DNA from: Datnioides undecimradiatus
Taxonomy: Eukaryota > Chordata > Actinopteri > Lobotiformes > Datnioididae
Direction: 5' to 3'
DNA length: 64,000 nt
Assembly: GCA_008933995.1 (NCBI GenBank)
Contig: WARS01000014.1
Coordinates: forward strand, 9,099,192 to 9,163,191
Made by a program: the position numbers and the translations under genes. Below the pieces are notes generated by a model. The model did no database searches and was not told the DNA's origin. It saw only the letters and a program-made list of their open reading frames with translations. Shown one piece after another: positions 12,946 to 24,275 of this stretch. The number at the start of each line of letters is the position of its first letter. The first letter of the stretch is position 1.

Positions 12946-13869
12946 TTGTTCTGGTGACACACTGAGGCACGGCCATTTTTGTAGTAAGCGAATTCTGCTT
13001 TGTGTCATAGTCTTTGATCACTGAGCAATACTTCAGTGCTCACTGCTGCATTCTTTAACACTGTAAAGGTACTGGAAAGGTTAATAACATCGGCCTGAAA
13101 TGAATAACTCCTGAGATGCATCGGAAATTGGCTTTGGATATTGACAAAAGAGCTGTATTACGTTCTTGCTCATGTAAATTAAACCTCCTGCTGTGGCGGT
13201 TTCATCTGAAAAGCGTTTAACATTGAAAACATGATGGTTTTTATTGAGAGGAAACCACAGGAATGGCATGTTGTCAGAGACAGAGCACTGAGCGCTATCT
13301 ATAATTAAACATACAGCTACAAAAAAAGACAGCGGTCAGAAAATCAGTGGCGGATATTAAAGATAGTAACAGAAGAAGGAGGAGCAGCCACACCGAGCTG
13401 TTTGATGAAGACTTTCAGGCAACAGGTTGTACATCTCAAACTTCACTGCATGTGTCCTGATTTTCTGCGGAAACACCACTTGAGCTGTGTTGAGTGTGAA
13501 ATCAGATCAGTTGCTCTTAGCATGATGGAAAAAGGACGATTTCTGACTGAGTTTCATTAAAACATGAGTTTGTCTGTGTTGTCAGTGACACCAACACACC
13601 AGTTACCCTTCTGTTGAATTTTTGGAAAGTAGCTGCTCAATGACTGTTTGCTGTGCTATTACCATGGTAACAACTGGTGCTGGCAAATCATTCAAGACTG
13701 AAATTGCGATTATCTAGCTATTATCTATAATATTATATTATCTATGATCTATAATACATACTAGAATGTACACAATGTAATGTAACTGTGGTGGTACGAG
13801 GGGAGATACAAGATTATGGTGATAATTTAAGCTTATGAAATTGGTAAGATAAAGAAACCGACAATTTCA
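12946..13869. other. No gene recognised; AT-rich segment near 13.7 kb
   Basis: Contains a short run of related TATCTATAAT motifs at about 13715-13760 and an X-box-like palindrome TTACCATGGTAAC at 13659-13671. No gene was seen. Confidence 0.4.
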
Positions 13870-14872
13870 CCCAGGGACTTTTGAATAAATGTAATGGAGA
13901 GGCACGCAGGTAAGTAATACAAGGAAGGGCAGGAGACGTGGTTCAAAGTAACAAATGTTTAACAAGTTTATTTTAATTGCTGGTCACATAATAGGTAAAA
14001 AAATGATTTTAACAAGGGACCAAATGGTTACACTACTCCTGTGGCTGAAGCTTACCAGTAGTGAGGGTAATACAGGGTGAGGGAGTCCAAAATAACGAAA
14101 AGCACCCCACTCGTACATGACACACCCACGCAGCGAAAGATGAAGTGCAAAGAAAACCAAATCCCGGGGTCACAGCACATGAAGGGAAACCACCACCCGA
14201 ACACCGCCACCACCGTTGGCTCTCAGCAACTACAGGGAGAGGGAAAACACAATTAGTCCACACCATATACACTAATACAGATTCATTAAAAATATACAAT
14301 CACACACTACTAGCAACTTAGCAAACAAACAAAAACAAAGAAAATAAAGAAAAAGGTCTCTGGCCAGAGTTACCAAATCAACAAATTAACATAATCGTTT
14401 AATTAAGATAAAGACCAAATAATAAAAGACCAACCAGCTAATTCAGAAGAATACAATATACTCAAGAAAACATAAAATTGCCTGATCCCATGCCCCCCCC
14501 CGAACATAAACACTAAGGTGTCCGTACCTTGTCCTTTTAGTGCCTATGGTGAACAAAGAAATTCACCGCCGTCCCCTTAACCACGATGGACCACTAAAAA
14601 CACCAAATTGAACCATTTAATGCAACGATTAATGAAAGCTAGAAAACAACCTGCAGACCATGCAGACGCGTACCTACCTGCATTGAGAGCAGAGGAGGAA
14701 GTGGAAGGCCGGGAAGTGGGAGGGCCTCCGAGCCAGGAAGTGAGAGAGTGAAGAAGGGACACGGCCTCCTTTTAGCCCCTCGTCCTCTGCACTGATAGGC
14801 TAACGCACCAGGTAAAGTGCAGAGCAGCCGACTTGCCTGCATTCAGTCACAGCAGCAGATCGTACTGCTACA
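13870..14872 (-). mobile_element. LTR-like retroelement copy A, with exon-like structure
   Basis: On the minus strand the segment starts TGTAGCAGTACG at 14872. It then shows a TATA-like GGCTAAAAGGAGG (about 14763-14777), a splice-donor-like CAGGTAGGTA (14671-14680), a pyrimidine-rich acceptor CCCTGTAG (AG at 14230-14231), a 174-base exon-like block rich in GGTGGTGG/GGTGTTCGGGTGG, a second strong donor GGTAAGCTTCAGC (donor 14051-14055), AATAAA (13967-13972), GAACCACGTCTCCTG and GGGTGAAATT. The same signals occur in the same order in the element at 50841-52219. The TATA/AATAAA pair within one block is what a long terminal repeat has. I could not find a target-site duplication, so the ends are approximate and the class (BEL- or gypsy-like) is a guess. 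Confidence 0.55.
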
Positions 14873-17862
14873 TAACAATTGTCTATTATCATTAAATCAT
14901 CAGTTTTCACTATGAATATTTCTATATTCTTGACCTTCTTTACCAATTATTACACATCCTGACACACTCTATAGACCTATTATCCGAGTAAATAAACTGT
15001 CATGGATGTTGTCCTCTTCTTAGTTTAAATAATAGAGATTTACAGGGAGGCTCAGGCGCCACTATGCAATAATAAAATGTTAAATTGGTGGAATTCAGTG
15101 GTGCTCAGAGGGCCAATTTATGAATGCTCCTGATGTTCAATCGTCTGCCCCTGAAGTCAGAGGCGGGTCCTGTAAGGAAATGACGTCAGACTGTGACACT
15201 GTCGAGCATACGTATGGTCCACGGAGACCTTTGGGTTTGACTTCATCGACGAGGGCGCATCTTTACATTCTAAGTTTAAGGCTGCCGCTTTTCAAGAGTT
15301 GCTTCATGTTATTATTAGAGTGCATACGAGACAGACAGAGACACACAGATGCCACCTGAGGCATGATGAAAGATTACAGAGATACATTATTATGCTAAAT
15401 TATTCACATATGCAGATGCAGTTGTATCTTGGCTGTAATTGCGCGTGACTGAAAACACAGGTACTCCATATGTGGTTGCAGACAGACGGAGCCGTGCTGA
15501 TGCATGTATGTCTGTGTATACATACCATATGCAGTCTGCAAATGCCTGTAGGAGCATGTGTTGCGTAAGTGCATGTGTTCACATGCAGGGGTGGAATCAG
15601 AGAATTCTGGAGTGTGGTGAGTCCGACCCTTCTGCCTTTTTAACCTAACATATTCCAATCTGTTGGAAAAGGTGTGAAAATCTATACAGAATACAGAAAC
15701 CCTATGAAGTTATGTAATCTTTAAATGCTTTTGCACCATCTGCTTTATAGCCATGCACACATTAAAGCACATTCATATGGCTGTTTTTTTTTTTTTTCCC
15801 CAACGTGTTTGTTCTCAAGTGACTTGGAGTCTAGTCGAGGAGGCAGATTAAGTGAGGGATGGAGATAACTTTGCCCGGATCACCCTGGAATTACTCCACA
15901 CTTCCCGGTAATCCAGATAAGTCCGGAAATCTTCCGCCTTTTGGAAAAGGCTGGAAGTAAAACAAGAGTAGAGATGACAGACAGGACCACCAGCTACAGA
16001 GTGTAAGCTATCAAGACTGGATATTAAATACAGAAACCTTATGTTTCCAATCGATATGTCTGACCGAGCTGTGCTTTGGATTCAATGCTAACACAATGAT
16101 AGTGCTAAAGTAATGTTAAGCTAGCAAAACATTTGCTGTGGTCATCGATTAATTGAAGCCGTCACCACGGTAACTGATCCAGCTATCGTAAAGTGCAGCT
16201 GAAAATAACGGACATAAACCAAGTATTGGACAAATCAAGATATTTGTCCCCAAAACAATGAGTCAACCAGTCAACCTCATGGAAGTGTCACATGAAAATA
16301 TGGAATTTCAGTGTCACCAATACAATCAGATATATTTTTTGAAATTTTTAATCTTGGACTGGCAGACTGACATCAGCGGCGTGGTTTTAAATGAGTTAAT
16401 TTAAGTGTTTTTTTTGAAGGTTGGCCCTGCTGTCTGTAATGAAGAAACTAGGAAGTGAGAAACATGAACAGGTAAGTTGATAACATAGCTTTTATTCAAA
16501 CTTGGAAACGTTCCGCATTTTGCAAGTTTCTCCAAACTGATACTGAGTGACTTGGGGTCTGGTCCAAGAAGAAGATCAAGAAGAAGATGATTCAGAGTTT
16601 TTTTTTCTTTTTTGTTGCTGTTGTTTTTTTTTTGCGATAACTTCACTGATTAAAAGCTGAAACTCCCTCAAGCAGATAACTCAGGAAATGCGCTCGTCGA
16701 AACAGACCTCAGACGCTGTGGATCTATCTGATACGAGCTGCAGAAAACAAACGCACAGATGACACTGGCAGGAACCAATTAAACTGAGGTTGTGGTGTGC
16801 CAGTTATAGAGAGACATTATTCTGAAACTATAGCGTGGATCCTTTTTTTAAAATAAAGCGTTAACTGGATATAAAGCTGGGGTTTGGAGGTGAGGCTGGA
16901 AGAATTACAGAAGGAGAACAATCGCTTGTTGGACATCTCCAAACAGATTATCATAGGCAGAGATGGTGTGCTGTGTTTAATTCTCACGTGCTGTGGTGTG
17001 AAGTGTGTGCCTGGTGTGAGACCTGTATCCATGGCGACTCAGTCATAAGCAGCAGTGCCAGGATGTTGACAAATGCTTCCTTGTCTGAACACCCCTGTCT
17101 TCCCCACATCTTATCAGTGATGGAGGCCAAACAGTGCAACCGGCTCCTCAGCATCCTTCATTACCAGCAGTACTTCATAACACCGCTGCTTCTGCCACTG
17201 AAAGTTAGTGTTGACCCTTGAAGCTGACATTATCAGACTTTATCTTGTTCCCCCTAATGCACCTCTTCCATCACCACCCCGACGACAATGTTGCCAGAAT
17301 TAATGCTTTGAAATTAGCTTAGGTTATCATCATTTGCTGTGTGTGCAGCCGTTTAAAAGTGTAATATCCCAGCCGTATTAGAAAGTAAACTAATCATTTT
17401 GGTATTCATTCTGTCAATTAATTGAATAAATAACTTAATTACTGTCCCTGATATTTAAACTAATTGTTGATGTTCAGTAATTAGTCACGTTCTCCAGGCT
17501 CGTGTTTACTACAACTCACAGAGCCTTCAGTTAAATTACAGCTGAGCATTTTATGAACTTAGCCACTGTGTTTCACATGTCTGAGGAAGCCACTTTTGCA
17601 CAGTATATGGAACTGTAACCGACCATGCAGATGTTTTGGGGTTTTTTTTAAATACATTTTTTAATTTCAAGTTTCAAGACTTTAAATCAATGCACACTTC
17701 CACTACACAACAATGGAACACTGACAACAATAGAAATGGACATTATTATTTTCACTGTGATTGATTAAGCTGCCCCAAACAGGCCTCAAGTTTCTGCACA
17801 TTGATTTTCCCACTGCTGTGAAAGCAATCGCAACCAGTGGCTGCCAGGAAAGGGGGAAACCC

Positions 17863-17885
17863 GTGTGTGTGTGTGTGTGTGTGTG
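17863..17885. repeat. (GT)11 microsatellite
   Basis: An uninterrupted GT run. Confidence 0.9.
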
Positions 17886-17962
17886 GTCTGTGCATTCATG
17901 AGTACACTGCATAGAAGAACTGCTGATGACTAATTTGAATAGTTCTAATAGTGCCCATTAAC

Positions 17963-18007
17963 CAAAATGTAAACAAGCACATTATACATGTGCTTGTTTA
18001 CATTTTG
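17963..18007. repeat. Perfect 20-bp inverted repeat (hairpin) with forkhead-like sites
   Basis: The left arm CAAAATGTAAACAAGCACAT (17963-17982) is the exact reverse complement of the right arm (17988-18007), with a five-base loop TATAC. Each arm contains GTAAACA or its complement TGTTTAC, the core of forkhead (FOX) binding sites. The stem is shorter than a usual animal microRNA precursor and has no bulges, so a microRNA is unlikely. It may be a snap-back repeat or a paired binding site. Confidence 0.85.
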
Positions 18008-19235
18008 TGCTTGAAACATTATATCGCAACAGCAAAAAAAGAAAATTTAACAATAGAAGTAATGTTAACATTTTAATTCAATTTCATTTTTTCAAATGAT
18101 AATAAAAATACAATACAAAAATAGCCCTATGCAATGTGATTTTTGGGATGTTCCCTTCATAATGCCAACAATCATAAATGGGATAGTTGAATCACCCACT
18201 AGTAAAATATTCTAGGACTGCACCTTCCGTTCTCTCTTCACTCCACATATTGTGCTAATTAACATACTTCGCTTATCTTGCCTCCCCTCACCTGTCTCAC
18301 TTTGATGCCTTTCTTTTGTCTAACATTGACATATAATGTAGAACTGTATTTTAATTATTAAGAATTTTCCCGTCAAAAAAATGACAAATGTCAAAATGAC
18401 TCGTCCCATTCTGACAGTTACAGGATGCTTTAAGTGTAGGCAGTCGGCAAGATGGGAGACAATCAGAATTTCCATTTTTTTCAAAAGGGTTAATGGAGTA
18501 TACAGTGGGTTTGTTAATTAATTTTCACACTAAATTACATCTCATTACAAGATATATTGGAATGAAACAGTTTGTGTTTTTAGAGTTTTGTAAGCATAAC
18601 TGATTCCATGTCAGAACACTATGCTGTTTCTCTTACCACTGTGATTCTGGAACAACATCACATCACATCCCTTTTTTTCTTTTTTTTTTCTTTTTTTGCG
18701 AGTGTCCAAAATTAACATACTCACTCTCCAATGATAAATATGGCTGGGGATCAGACGGCTAATTAATTCACAATTGATATAAATATTGTTCCACTCTTGA
18801 TTTAATTTCTGTGGTTCAAAAATGGATCCCAACCACTTACACTCTTCATCTCCCCAACGCTAATAGAAAGAAGTTACACTTACACAATATGTAAATCCCA
18901 TTTTTGTTTGCCTTGATCAATTATTTTTGTAATCTGCTGGATGATTTTCAACTTTACTCGTTGGTTGCTGTGGAAGAGTTGTAGTTTGCTGGTATTTATG
19001 GGATATTTTGTTGGTCTGTCTGGACTATTAGAAATATGTTTCTATAAAGATATTTTGAGTCTGTTCATGAGCTGTTGGAGCTCTGAGATACAGTTTTTCT
19101 CTGCAGTGGGACTTAAAACTTACTATCTGAATGCATTTCATAACAAAGCCTATAGGTTGAAGACAAGGGGAAAAACCCTCCCCATAAGAAGCGTATTTGC
19201 ATCTGGTTATTTCCCTCTGGTGAAAGTTAACAGAT

Positions 19236-19247
19236 AACCATGGCAAC
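19236..19247. promoter_or_regulatory. X-box-like (RFX) motif
   Basis: AACCATGGCAAC is an imperfect palindrome that fits the X-box recognised by RFX factors. A second one, TTACCATGGTAAC, lies at 13659. Motif match only; such sites occur by chance in 64 kb. Confidence 0.25.
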
Positions 19248-20067
19248 CCCCATGCATTCTTAATGTGGTCTAAATCTGTGTCTCTTACTGGATCTTTAAT
19301 CAAATTTTAATTAACAATCTACTCAATGCACTCCCTAATTAACACAAAAAAAGTGTGTGTTTGCAGTTCCTCGTCTTTAACACCGTTTTTAGGCCAATGT
19401 ATTTCCACTGAACTGTAGTCTAATTACACTGTCTGAAAAAGTACAACTGTTGCATCATGCTGCTGTTCACTTCCATCAGGAATTAGGGATTTCAATAGGA
19501 CAAAAACACATTTCATGCAGTCCTGCTTATTAGTGGTGGAATGTAATAGAGTGTGAAATTTAATGTCAAACTGTGTGCCATTTGCCATTTCTTGCCAATC
19601 TAACAGTTAACTCATTAATTAAATTGTTAGTTTGAAAGTAATCAGAGCTTTTTGTACAAAAGTAGAAGTCTTGTTTTCTGATGTATGATGATGTATGAAG
19701 GGAGAAACCAAATATTTCAAAAAACAAAAAACAGTGCTTCAGCCTCTGTGGATTGTAAGTTAACCTTTTGAAACAGATTCATCTGCCAACTCTACCGCTG
19801 ATGTGTAATTACTTTGTTAAGATTTGGGGAACCTCAACTTTTGTCATTAAGAAACCAAATTACAATCTTCAGTTCCATCGACACATTCACTCTGAACTCA
19901 ACAGCTTTCTTATTTTCTAGTTGTGTACATCAGTCATTATTTGTTTAACCACAATCTATGAGCCTATGTAAGAATATAGATCATTTTCAGCATTTGAACA
20001 AATGACCATTGCTGCAGCTGTTTAGCTAATGAGAGTCATACACAAGTATTTAACAATGAACATAAAT

Positions 20068-20299
20068 AGACAAAAGCACACTTGCCATATGGCGAGCAAT
20101 ACAGAAGTATTCGTTGCTGTACCACTACATACAGACACTTTAATGCACTCCCACTTTAATTGTAGCTATTCTTGTGTATAAACAGACAAATGCATACTTG
20201 TTGTATGGCAAGTGATACAGAAGTATTCGTTGCTGTGCCACTACATACAGACACTTTCATGCACTCCCCCTTTAATAGTAGCTACTCTTGTGTATAAAG
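20068..20299 (+). repeat. Tandem duplication, two units of 116 bases
   Basis: Unit 1 is 20068-20183 and unit 2 is 20184-20299. ACAGAAGTATTCGTTGCTG begins at 20101 and again at 20217, and most of each unit is identical (for example CACTACATACAGACACTTT in both). The right end (CTTGTGTATAAA) is the inverse of ATACACAAG just left of unit 1 (about 20038), so the pair may sit inside a small inverted-repeat element. No gene is involved. Confidence 0.85.
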
Positions 20300-21777
20300 G
20301 GACCACCGCTTGGGTTTCATTTTGTGATCCTGTCTTGTAGAAGTACAAATGAATGAACCTTAAGCACTGCCAACTGTAGGTTTTACTATTCTGTCTTGAA
20401 CTGTGCACCATTCCAGTTTATTTCCCTTTTTGCTTTACCATATAGTGTTGGTATGCTTTAAAACTGCTGACCTAATATGTTTTCTAAAATACTGACTTTG
20501 TGTTTTTTATGTTTATTAGCTTACACATAATTTAAAAAGTCATAATGTTTAAAGCTGCTTCTGTCCCCACTACGCAAAACCTTTGCAATGAGTACAAAGT
20601 CCAGTATCTGTTTTCTGGCAACAGTTTCCATCAAGATTGTTTCCATAACTTTTGCGATCTTTTAATACGCTTTGCACCAGGAAGTTACCTACTGTGTGTC
20701 ACATCTGAGCTGAGAACTGTGCTTTCAGTCACTCGTGAGGAGGTCTACTGCTAAAAGCCACTGATTCAGTAGGTGCCAATTGTGACTCTGTTCAATTTGT
20801 AGATTCCATTTTCCAGATTTGTTCAAATACACACTGAACACTTGTGCCTCAGGGGACAAACCGACTGACGATGGTGATGTGGCGATGTTGATCAATGTCC
20901 AACTGTTTAATGGAAACAAAACCATGCACACACCTACAGCACTTATGAGGCCCACCACTGACCCCTTTATACCTCTGTTAGCTTGTGGAGCACTCTTCAC
21001 CAGACACAATACATTAGCCGCAGAGCTGGTTTCCACTTCTGCAGCACATTGCTGTACCCCCAAACACACTCTCTCACACACGTCATGGAGTGGTGATAAT
21101 TGCTTCAGTCCTACAATGACAAAGACTTAATTCCTTTCCCTCCTCATTCCTTCACGCTACCTTACTTCTTTTTTTGTCCAATTAGCATAATTGGCAGGGC
21201 CATCATTACCCATCCACCCAGTGATGAGTCTTTGCAGCTGACTGTGGAAAAGTCACACGGTGCCTGTGAAGGCAGTGGTCTGCCGAAATGTCACCCTGTC
21301 AGAGCGCTGTCACAGAGGATCTGTGGGTGTTATAGCACTGCTCCACAGTTTGTCTGCCACCCTTAAATGGAAATTAAAACACTTTGAACCCACGGTTTAA
21401 CATCTGACCATGTCCACAAACGTCTGTATGGGCCTCTGTCAGAGCTCGCCTTAAGCCCTATTTTCACAGCTCTGTATGTGGGGACCTTGGAGAACTAATT
21501 CATTAAAATATTTTATTATCTCCTAACCTCTGGGTTTTGTGACATGCACTCCCATTGCACAGTATTATTCAATTGGGCCCAATCAAAAGAAAGAAAGAAA
21601 GATGACATGCACAAACTAATGACTGATTATAATGGCATTTATTCTGCTTTGCAAATTTTACTTTGCAGCAATGTCCCATTCGAATGGGTCTAACATTTTC
21701 CAAAATGACTGAGTGGTGCAGGATGTCCCAGGCCATAGATATTCTATATGGTTAGATACTTAATTATTATATATGTA
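20300..21777. other. No gene recognised
   Basis: Two overlapping frames of 118 codons (20725-21081 minus) and 103 codons (20819-21130 plus) are the longest and lie across each other. Neither shows a known motif. A short GAAA repeat lies at about 21585-21600. Confidence 0.45.
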
Positions 21778-21955
21778 GCCATCCATTCTCTGTAACCACT
21801 TTATCCCTTTTGGGGACGCAGGGGTGCTGGTGCGTATCCCAGCAGTCACTGGGCAGAACATGCAATTCAACACGGAAAGGACCTGGTCAGGAAACTGAAC
21901 CCTGGACCTTCTTGTTGTGAGGCAAAGTGCTAACCACCAAGCAAAGTTACACCAA
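21778..21955 (-). mobile_element. tRNA-like retroposon copy 2, internally deleted
   Basis: Same family as 99-437 and the same orientation. The 3' tail is at the left (CCATCCATTCTCTGTAACC) and the tRNA-like head at the right (GAGGCAAAGTGCTAACCACC, B-box-like region near 21889). About half of the body, the part between the CAGCAGTCACTGGGC block and the AACATGCAA block, is missing. The size of the gap was judged against copy 1. Confidence 0.7.
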
Positions 21956-24026
21956 CCCCTTCACTTTTTGCATTCAAAAGTCATGACCATACTTCTCTGT
22001 GTGTCTCATCAGACTGGAGGAACTTCACTAAGATGCTGAGTAAACTGCAGTGTCAACATTGCTCAAACTCTGCTGCTATGATGTGTCACTTTTGGACCTA
22101 TTGTGGTTCAAAATCAGTCATTTCATTGCTAAACAACCAACAACCAAGCAAATCACGGCAATAAAGCTAATACCTGGCTGCGCATTTGTCTTGTGATCCT
22201 TCAAATATGATTATTGTGACCCATAGACATCATTTTAGTTTGACTTGAAGTCTGCATATAGAGTGAGGTCCAAAAGAAGGAGAGCTGGGAGAAGTCAGCA
22301 GCGGCCCAGCTTTGTCTGATCATCATCCAGTCTCCCAATCAGATTTTCATGCTTCCTTGTGTCCCTGCTATTGTGACTGGGTTCACAATAGACTGCCTGG
22401 CAAATGCAAAAAGGACAATAAGTTGCTTAGAGCCAAGCAAAGCCTCCCAATTCCCTGCACATTTCTTTTGAGAACATGCAGAAATCGAACTTTTACAAAC
22501 TATGTTTAGAGAGTCCGCTGATGCATGTGAGTGAGTTGATGAAATCCAGAGTAAATGAAATCTAAAAATGGATCTAATATTTAAAAATGTTGATCATAAA
22601 GATAACTTCTTCACTCAGCATTGAACCTGATTTTAAACTGATCAAAAGCCATTCAACCTCTTTGCTAACACACGAGTTCCCCTGATGGATTCCACCAGTG
22701 GGTTCAAACAGCTCGTGTGCCTGAAGGGCCGACAGTAATGGTGGCCATTGTGGCCAAAAATGACCCCCTAAAGGACTCTGCATGATTCCCGCACCAGGCC
22801 TCAAGCCTGTGTAGCAGAATCAGTCCTGATGTTGACTGATGATTGGCATGAACTATAACAAACTGACACCCACTAATCTAGATGGAGACATTATACAGTG
22901 TATGTACTGTTGCTCAGAACCAATGGTATTCTCAATCCACCGTCAAGGTGTGGTCACAGTTTAAGAAACCACTCATCACTGCAGCACCAGTGATGTGGCC
23001 AATTCATATTAATGGTTTATAGTGTATTATCCAGTAACATTACAATCTGAAAATAACTTTTGGATTTCACATCTTAGGTGAAGTGTCTCTGTTTTATGCT
23101 GTTTTATAGATTATTCTGCTTTATACATAGAACCCGTAAAAACCTTCTCAAACATGTAAACCACAGCTCTGAAACAGTCTGACTGGCTGGCTTAGTTTCC
23201 ATATTAATAAGCTTCCGTTTTCTGCAAAGCCGGGGCGGTTGAGTAGTATTCGCTTTTAGTCTGGAAACAACAATGTTTATAATAAGTTTGTGAGTTTGAA
23301 CAAACCCATGCTGAAAAGTAAGTAAAACTTTGTTTAGTAAGATGAATTCCAACGGAATCAAAGCTTTTAAACCAACTGTTGTTTTATAATTCAACAGCCA
23401 TTTTACGCTGAACATTTGATTTTTTGGGGGGGGTTTCTTTGAAGGCCAATAGCCTGTTTATGGCCGTAGAGCGAAACATCTGGTTGGAAGCTGACTTCAG
23501 CTGTATTTCTTCATCAGCTGTTTGGGTATAGCTTCTGAGTTAATAGCCCTCTTTCAAACACGCTCCAGGAAGTCATTCCTCATGCAGTTTCCCATAAACA
23601 GCATTTTGCATGCATTACAGAACCGAGCTGAGGCAATGTAATCAAGAATGTTAAAGATGCCGAAATTTTTATTTATTTTTTTTATACCCACATTAAAGCT
23701 CCCTTCGAAGTACAGAGTGTGTTTCCCGATATGTAAACAAACCCCCAGCCTCTGAACAAATTGAAAGTAAATAGTTTTGGGGAAAGAAATTGTTGTAAAT
23801 CATGTTGTTGCTGTTCGCTGGGGCTGATATTCCCTGAATATCTGTGCGCTTAGGATGCTTAGCGGGGAGATATTTCAATGAAAACTTTCTGTTCTATTAA
23901 TCAGCACAAAGTTCTGGTGAGGATACGATATAAACTCTTGCAGCGTTATGCAACATATGGAAATGTAAGGGGGCGGTTGTTGATCAAACATACGTCCGGT
24001 GGTTTTGGAAAACGGGGAGAGAGCAG
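21956..24026. other. No gene recognised
   Basis: Short frames of 60-103 codons only. No repeats or RNA genes were recognised. Confidence 0.45.
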
Positions 24027-24275
24027 AGTGCTTGAAACAAAAAAGCAATCTGGGCACTCCAAATATAAGAAAAATGAACCAGGGAGCAGGGAGGAAATAT
24101 TAAAAAGCCTTTATTGTAGTGGCTAGATCATTAAAAAGGCCAGCATGATTCGGCCACTGTGAGTCTTATTCAGGGCGTTCAAAGCACCACAATTAAGGCT
24201 TTTTAATATTTCCTTCCCTGCTGCTACATTTTTTCATATCTGAGGTGCTGGTTTGCCTTTTTTTTAAGCTCCTGA
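24027..24275. repeat. Imperfect palindrome: two inverted copies of a dispersed repeat
   Basis: The inner arms 24085-24121 and 24185-24222 are near-perfect reverse complements: GGAAATATTAAAAAGCCTT occurs on the left, and AAGGCTTTTTAATATTTCC on the right. Weaker pairing continues outward to about 24027 and 24275 (GGGCACTCC against TGAGGTGCT; AAAAAAGCAA against TTGCCTTTTTT). The 63-base loop contains GATTCGGCCACTGTGAGTCT and TTATTCAGGG, which resembles the 'GTTTCGGCC ... CTTCAGGG' centre of a repeat common in fish genomes. The structure could be a fold-back transposon or two copies inserted head to head. Confidence 0.75.

Larger units (their letters stand above)
14873..20067. other. No gene recognised
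   Basis: About 5 kb of AT-rich sequence with short, unrelated open frames. Apart from a (GT)n run, the hairpin at 17963-18007 and a T-run near 15785, no repeat, RNA or gene was recognised. Confidence 0.45.

Noticed and set aside
17963-18007. microRNA precursor
   Set aside because: The 20-bp stem with a 5-base loop is too short and too perfect for an animal pre-microRNA.
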